A stretch of DNA of 9,367 bases from Bifidobacterium breve (GTDB taxonomy: Bacteria > Bacteroidota > Bacteroidia > Cytophagales > UBA9547). A program made the translations under genes and the position numbers. Within the stretch, counting starts at the first letter, position 1. Each line of letters opens with the position of its first letter. The stretch covers positions 1 through 9,367 of the forward strand of contig CALPQG020000070.1 in NCBI GenBank assembly GCA_943325655.2, written 5' to 3'. A model generated the notes under the pieces. It made no database searches. It was not told where the DNA came from and was given only the letters and a program-made list of their open reading frames with translations. Below, piece after piece: positions 5,974 through 9,367 of this stretch.

Positions 5974-6015
5974 ATAAACTTAAAAAGGCGGAATATTCCG
6001 CCTTTTTAAGTTTAT
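5974..6015. terminator. Perfect 42-bp palindrome: bidirectional rho-independent terminator for yraN and purH
   Basis: Every base from 5974 to 5994 pairs with 6015 back to 5995, a 21-bp arm with no spacer. The GC core GGCGGAATATTCCGCC (5987-6002) is preceded by five As and followed by five Ts, so on either strand a stable stem ends in a T-run. It lies 39 bp after the purH stop codon and about 200 bp after that of yraN, between these convergent genes. Confidence 0.88.
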
Positions 6016-6053
6016 AATTACAACGCAACACTCATAATTCAACACTAAAAAGA

Positions 6054-7574
6054 TTAGTGTTTAAAGTGCCTCACTCCAGTAGTTACCATAGACATACCAT
6101 GAGCGTTGCAATAATCAATAGACTCTTGGTCTTTGATAGAACCACCAGGTTGAATTACAGATTTTATTCCTGCCAAATGAGCAATTTCAACACAATCAGG
6201 AAATGGGAAGAAAGCATCTGATGCCATTACAGCACCATTCAAATCAAAACCAAATTCCCTTGCTTTTTCTATGGCCTGACGCAAAGCATCCACTCTTGAG
6301 GTTTGACCAACGCCACTAGAAATCAAACGATTTTCTTTGGCTAAAATGATGGTATTCGACTTGGTATGTTTTACCAATTTATTTGCAAACAACAAGGCAC
6401 GAACTTCCGCTTCTGTAGGAGCAACGGTAGTAACTGTTTTAAGGTCATTTACCACTTCTGTTTTTAAATCTTTGTCTTGTTCAATTACCCCATGAAGCAA
6501 AGTTTTGAATTGTTTTTTGGCAAATTCAATTGGTTTTCTTTGCAATAGGATTCTTGTTTTTTTGCCTTTTAACAATTCCAATGCATCAGCATCAAATGAT
6601 GGTGCAATCAATACTTCAAAAAACAATGCATATATTTCTTTGGCAGTTTCTAAATCTACGGGACGGTTGGTGATAATTACACCACCGAAAGCAGAAACAG
6701 GATCGCCAGCCAAAGCTGTTAAATACGCTTCTTTAGGAGATTGAGCCGAAGCCAAACCACATGCATTGTTGTGTTTTAAAATTGCATAAGTAGTATCCGA
6801 AAATTCATCGATCAAAGCTACGGCAGCGTCAACATCCAACAAATTGTTGTATGACAATTCTTTGCCATTGAGTTTGGTAAACAATTTATCTAAATCACCA
6901 TAGAATACACCTCTTTGGTGAGGATTTTCTCCATAACGCAATACTTCGCCGTTTTGAAAACTTTGTTTGAAAGAAGTAATGCTTTCGTCTTTGTTGAACC
7001 AACTAAAAATAGCGCTGTCATAGTGAGACGTTACATCAAATGCTTTGGCCGCAAATAACCTTCTATCAGCAAGATCAGTAGCGCAACCTTTTTCTTGTAA
7101 TACATTCAATAAAGCAGCATATTGGTCACGAGAAGATACAATCACCACGTCCTGGAAGTTTTTGGCTGCCGCACGTATCAGTGAAATGCCACCAATGTCA
7201 ATTTTTTCAATAATAGCGTCATCAGCTGCTCCAGAAGCAACCGTTGCTTCAAAAGGATACAAGTCAACAATTACCAAATCAATTTCAGGGATTTCGTATT
7301 CAGCAATTTCAGACTTGTCAGAACCGTTTTGTCTTCTGTTTAAAATGCCACCAAATACTTTAGGGTGTAATGTTTTTACACGTCCTCCTAAAATGGATGG
7401 ATAACCAGTTAAGTCTTCTACCGCTTCACAACTTGCTCCTTGTTCTTCCACAAAAGCCTGCGTGCCTCCAGTAGAATAAATAGTTACGCCATTGTCGCTT
7501 AATAATTTTACGATTGGTGCTAAATTGTCTTTATAATAAACTGAAATTAATGCTGATTTGATTTTTTTTGACAT
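6054..7574 (-). CDS. purH: Bifunctional AICAR transformylase / IMP cyclohydrolase
   Basis: PurH performs the last two steps of de novo purine synthesis in the cytosol: formylation of AICAR with 10-formyl-tetrahydrofolate, then ring closure of FAICAR to IMP. The protein is 506 aa, full length. The N-terminal cyclohydrolase domain (about 1-195) shows TIYSTGGT (31-38), GGRVKTLHPKVFGGIL (63-78), VDLYPFE (103-109) and the IDIGGISLIRAAAKN block (125-139). The C-terminal transformylase domain shows RYGENPHQ (213-220) and catalytic Lys267-His268 in the KHNNACG motif. SDAFFPFPD (452-460), QPGGSIKD (475-482) and a terminal TTGVRHFKH follow. ATG at 7574 is the natural start. A candidate promoter lies 46-78 bp upstream and a strong palindromic terminator lies downstream. 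The gene is monocistronic, with no other pur gene adjacent. A 7-bp hairpin (6042-6060) overlaps its stop codon. Confidence 0.97.
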   Translation of the reverse strand: MSKKIKSALISVYYKDNLAPIVKLLSDNGVTIYSTGGTQAFVEEQGASCEAVEDLTGYPSILGGRVKTLHPKVFGGILNRRQNGSDKSEIAEYEIPEIDLVIVDLYPFEATVASGAADDAIIEKIDIGGISLIRAAAKNFQDVVIVSSRDQYAALLNVLQEKGCATDLADRRLFAAKAFDVTSHYDSAIFSWFNKDESITSFKQSFQNGEVLRYGENPHQRGVFYGDLDKLFTKLNGKELSYNNLLDVDAAVALIDEFSDTTYAILKHNNACGLASAQSPKEAYLTALAGDPVSAFGGVIITNRPVDLETAKEIYALFFEVLIAPSFDADALELLKGKKTRILLQRKPIEFAKKQFKTLLHGVIEQDKDLKTEVVNDLKTVTTVAPTEAEVRALLFANKLVKHTKSNTIILAKENRLISSGVGQTSRVDALRQAIEKAREFGFDLNGAVMASDAFFPFPDCVEIAHLAGIKSVIQPGGSIKDQESIDYCNAHGMSMVTTGVRHFKH

Positions 7575-7619
7575 GAGCTTGAGAAGTATTGTTTGTTAAA
7601 ATATTGCTGGAACGAATTG

Positions 7620-7652
7620 CAAATTTATTGATTTTAAATGAAAAATTACCAA
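7620..7652 (-). promoter_or_regulatory. Candidate Bacteroidota promoter for purH
   Basis: On the - strand TAAATTTG (7627-7620) is an exact TAnnTTTG -7 box. A TTG in GTGTTGGT (7652-7650) lies 22 nt further upstream as a -33 element. The predicted transcription start is near 7613, giving a leader of about 40 nt before the purH ATG. Confidence 0.45.
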
Positions 7653-7697
7653 CACGGATAAGTTAATTCTTGTTCATCAAGAGAATCGAAATTAGTA

Positions 7698-7721
7698 ACT
7701 CTAAACTCTCTACTCTAAACT
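7698..7721. repeat. Two 10-bp direct repeats ACTCTAAACT
   Basis: ACTCTAAACT occurs at 7698-7707 and again at 7712-7721, separated by CTCT. It lies in the short spacer between the helicase 3' end and the purH promoter region. It looks like a small tandem-slippage repeat; no function is apparent. Confidence 0.6.
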
Positions 7722-7723
7722 GA

Positions 7724-7742
7724 AAACCAGCCTTCTGAGGCT
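7724..7742 (-). terminator. Weak terminator-like hairpin overlapping the helicase stop codon
   Basis: On the - strand AGCCT-CAGA-AGGCT (7742-7729) is a 5-bp stem starting within the TAG stop codon and followed by GGTTTTC. The stem is short and the T-run only four long, so this is at best a weak terminator. Some helicase transcription could continue into purH, 166 bp downstream in the same direction. Confidence 0.35.
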
Positions 7743-8997
7743 ATTTCTTTTTGGCTTTTTTCCACTTCAATCCTTTGTCTTTGATGGCTTGTTGTTGTTG
7801 GTAGGCCTCTTTGAGCAGTGCTCTCCAGTTTTCTTTCACTTCCTGTGTAAATACAAGGGTATCTTTGTATTCACCTTTATCCATCTCAATGACCTTCACT
7901 GGTTTTCCAACAAATTCTTCGATTTCTCGCAAAATAGGTTCTTCTTCTGGGCTGCAAAATGTAACTGCAAAACCCCTGGAAACCCCACGACCTGTTCTAC
8001 CGACACGGTGAACGTAGTTTTCAGAAACGTCAGGTAAATCGTAATTGACCACGTACTCAACATTGGCAATGTCAATCCCTCTGGCACTGATGTCAGTTGC
8101 AATCAAGATATTTACAGTGCCTTCTTTGAAGGCGGCCATTGCTGTCAAACGGTCTTCCTGTTCTTTGCCACCGTGCATGGTTACGGTTTTTATACCCACA
8201 CGTTCCATGGCCAAATGCACCCTTTCGCACCGTACTTTGGTCCTCACAAAAACCAGGATCCTGCTATCAGGATTTTCTTTGATCATTCTTTCTAAGAAAA
8301 AACGTTTGTCATCCATTTCAATGAATGCAACCGAATGGTCCACATTTTTAGAGATAGGATCTTTAGGAGAAATCTGAATTCTGATGGGTTTATTTACCAA
8401 TTCGTAAGCCAAATCTTTGATGACAGGAGTAATGGTTGCAGAGAAAAATAGGGTTTGATGACGTTTGGGTAAAAACTTAATTACATCGTGGATGTCTTTG
8501 TTGAATCCCAAATCGAGCATGTGATCGGCTTCATCGAGTACCAATATTTCAGTTTTTGTAATTTTGATATGGCCTTGGTAGATGAGGTCAAACATTCTAC
8601 CGGGAGTAGAGATCAAGACATCAACACCTTGGTTTAACTTGGCAATTTGTGGCGCCTGGTCAACACCTCCAACCAAAGACATCACCGTGATTTCTGTAAA
8701 TCTTGCCAGTTGTTCAAAAACTTCCGCAATCTGAATGGAAAGTTCGCGCGTAGGCACCATCACCAAACATTTGATACCTTTATTGCGGGAATTTCTTTTT
8801 ATTTCAGTAATCAAATGCAGTACCGGAATGGCAAATGCCGCCGTTTTTCCAGTACCAGTTTGGGCTATTGCCAATACATCTTCTCCTGCTAAAATAGGAG
8901 TAATTGCCCGATGTTGGATATCAGTTGGCCGTTTGAAGCCTCGTTCTTCTAAACTTCTTTTTATGGCAGGATGGATGTTGTAAGCTTCAAATTTCAT
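7741..8997 (-). CDS. DEAD-box ATP-dependent RNA helicase
   Basis: This protein unwinds short RNA duplexes using ATP, in ribosome assembly, mRNA turnover or cold adaptation. At 418 aa it is a two-RecA-domain core with a short tail, closest in layout to RhlE-type enzymes. All motifs are visible: Q motif GFKRPTDIQ (20-28), motif I AQTGTGKT (45-52), Ia PTRELSIQ (82-89), GG at 110-111, Ib TPGR (131-134), II DEAD (155-158), III SAT (186-188), IV ILVFVRTK (247-254), V ATDISARGID (300-309) and VI HRVGRTGR (330-337). The C-terminus is Lys-rich (KWKKAKKK), suited to general RNA binding, with no long low-complexity or DbpA-like extension. The start ATG at 8997 directly precedes the family's N-terminal segment. 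A hairpin could form in the mRNA just before it. The gene reads toward purH but has its own weak 3' hairpin. The paralogue name cannot be fixed from motifs alone. Confidence 0.95.
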   Translation of the reverse strand: MKFEAYNIHPAIKRSLEERGFKRPTDIQHRAITPILAGEDVLAIAQTGTGKTAAFAIPVLHLITEIKRNSRNKGIKCLVMVPTRELSIQIAEVFEQLARFTEITVMSLVGGVDQAPQIAKLNQGVDVLISTPGRMFDLIYQGHIKITKTEILVLDEADHMLDLGFNKDIHDVIKFLPKRHQTLFFSATITPVIKDLAYELVNKPIRIQISPKDPISKNVDHSVAFIEMDDKRFFLERMIKENPDSRILVFVRTKVRCERVHLAMERVGIKTVTMHGGKEQEDRLTAMAAFKEGTVNILIATDISARGIDIANVEYVVNYDLPDVSENYVHRVGRTGRGVSRGFAVTFCSPEEEPILREIEEFVGKPVKVIEMDKGEYKDTLVFTQEVKENWRALLKEAYQQQQAIKDKGLKWKKAKKK

Positions 8998-9338
8998 GCT
9001 TGGTATATTGGTCTAATAAGCAACCACCAAGGTAGGCATATTAATGCTTCGGTCAAATAGATAATTATGAAAGCTAATTTGAGGAATAGCTGAAGAATTA
9101 AATATTACCTGATAAAATGTTTTGAATGAGCACTTGGGGGTAATCCAAAAGAAGGGCAATGGGCAACACTTTTTTTCTTATACCAAATACATTTTTAATA
9201 TAGACCGTTTGTGTCAATTTTAATTTTATAATTCAGTAAATTTTATTAAGGATTAAGAGGATTTTTGTAAATTAAATTGAAAAAATTTTAGGTGATTTTT
9301 ATAAAGAGATATAAATTTTCAATAGGAGCTTATTTACA
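8998..9338. other. 341-bp AT-rich upstream region of the helicase gene
   Basis: No credible complete ORF is present on either strand. The part nearest the helicase could fold in its mRNA leader: CTTGGT (8999-9004) can pair with ACCAAG (9026-9031), leaving only 1 nt between the stem and the ATG. The stretch from about 9200 to 9330 is very AT-rich and may hold a promoter. The best - strand near-match to the -7 box is TCTATTTG at 9061-9054, which is one base off and lacks a -33 element. No exact TAnnTTTG was found for either direction. Confidence 0.5.
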
Positions 9339-9367
9339 ATGTGTTATGAAATAAATATTAGGGCGTT
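9339..9367 (+). CDS. Possible 5' end of a gene starting Met-Cys-Tyr (SRAP/YedK-like?), cut by window end
   Basis: An ATG at 9339 opens a frame reading MCYEINIRA that stays open to the window edge. AGGAG at 9324-9328 lies 10 nt upstream, a rare Shine-Dalgarno-like match in this window. A Cys immediately after the start Met is the hallmark of SRAP (YedK/HMCES) proteins, in which Met removal exposes Cys2 as the nucleophile that crosslinks abasic sites. From memory, many Bacteroidota members begin MCY followed by an acidic or His residue. Nine residues cannot prove this; chance is a real alternative. Confidence 0.3.

Noticed and set aside
6042..6060. 7-bp inverted repeat ACACTAA/TTAGTGT spanning the purH stop codon as a terminator
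   Set aside because: It is AT-rich and weak with no T-run following. The 42-bp palindrome just beyond is the convincing terminator.
9054..9061. TCTATTTG on the - strand as a helicase -7 box
   Set aside because: It is one base off TAnnTTTG and has no TTG at the right distance upstream; too weak to call.
1..9367. Search by eye for CRISPR-like regularly spaced repeats, tRNA or rRNA genes
   Set aside because: No array-like spacing, tRNA cloverleaf or rRNA-conserved sequence was noticed on either strand.

Overview
The window looks like chromosomal DNA of a Bacteroidota bacterium. It is AT-rich with very AT-rich spacers, Shine-Dalgarno sites are almost absent, and candidate promoters match the Bacteroidota TAnnTTTG -7 box. 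The gene content also fits: an M43 (cytophagalysin-type) secreted metalloprotease, the COG2509 FAD protein, and a PurH with the 'SVYYKD' N-terminus. I cannot name the genus from sequence alone.

Layout. The 3' end of a type II NADH dehydrogenase gene (+) enters from the left and converges on a secreted M43 zinc metalloprotease gene (-). Between them lies a 140-bp spacer holding two hairpins. Next comes a 489-bp gene-free stretch with a MITE-like inverted-repeat segment bracketed by two 34-bp direct repeats. Then, all on -, follow a two-gene HEPN/MNT cassette (4-nt ATGA overlap) and a COG2509 FAD-dependent oxidoreductase. A divergent intergenic region carries a compact multi-hairpin element and leads to yraN (+). 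yraN converges on purH (-) across a repeat-derived terminator and a perfect 42-bp palindromic bidirectional terminator. Upstream of purH is a DEAD-box RNA helicase gene (-). The last ~370 bp is an AT-rich leader region that may contain the first codons of a + strand gene starting Met-Cys-Tyr.

How the genes work together. Most are independent housekeeping genes: respiration (NDH-2), purine synthesis (purH), RNA remodelling (helicase), YraN and COG2509. The accessory part is 2206-3407, a HEPN/MNT pair next to MITE-like debris. The HEPN protein has Asn where the RNase His of the RX4-6HXY motif is expected, while the Tyr that is AMPylated in the related HepT/MntA system is kept. No CRISPR array, tRNA, rRNA or complete transposase gene was seen.
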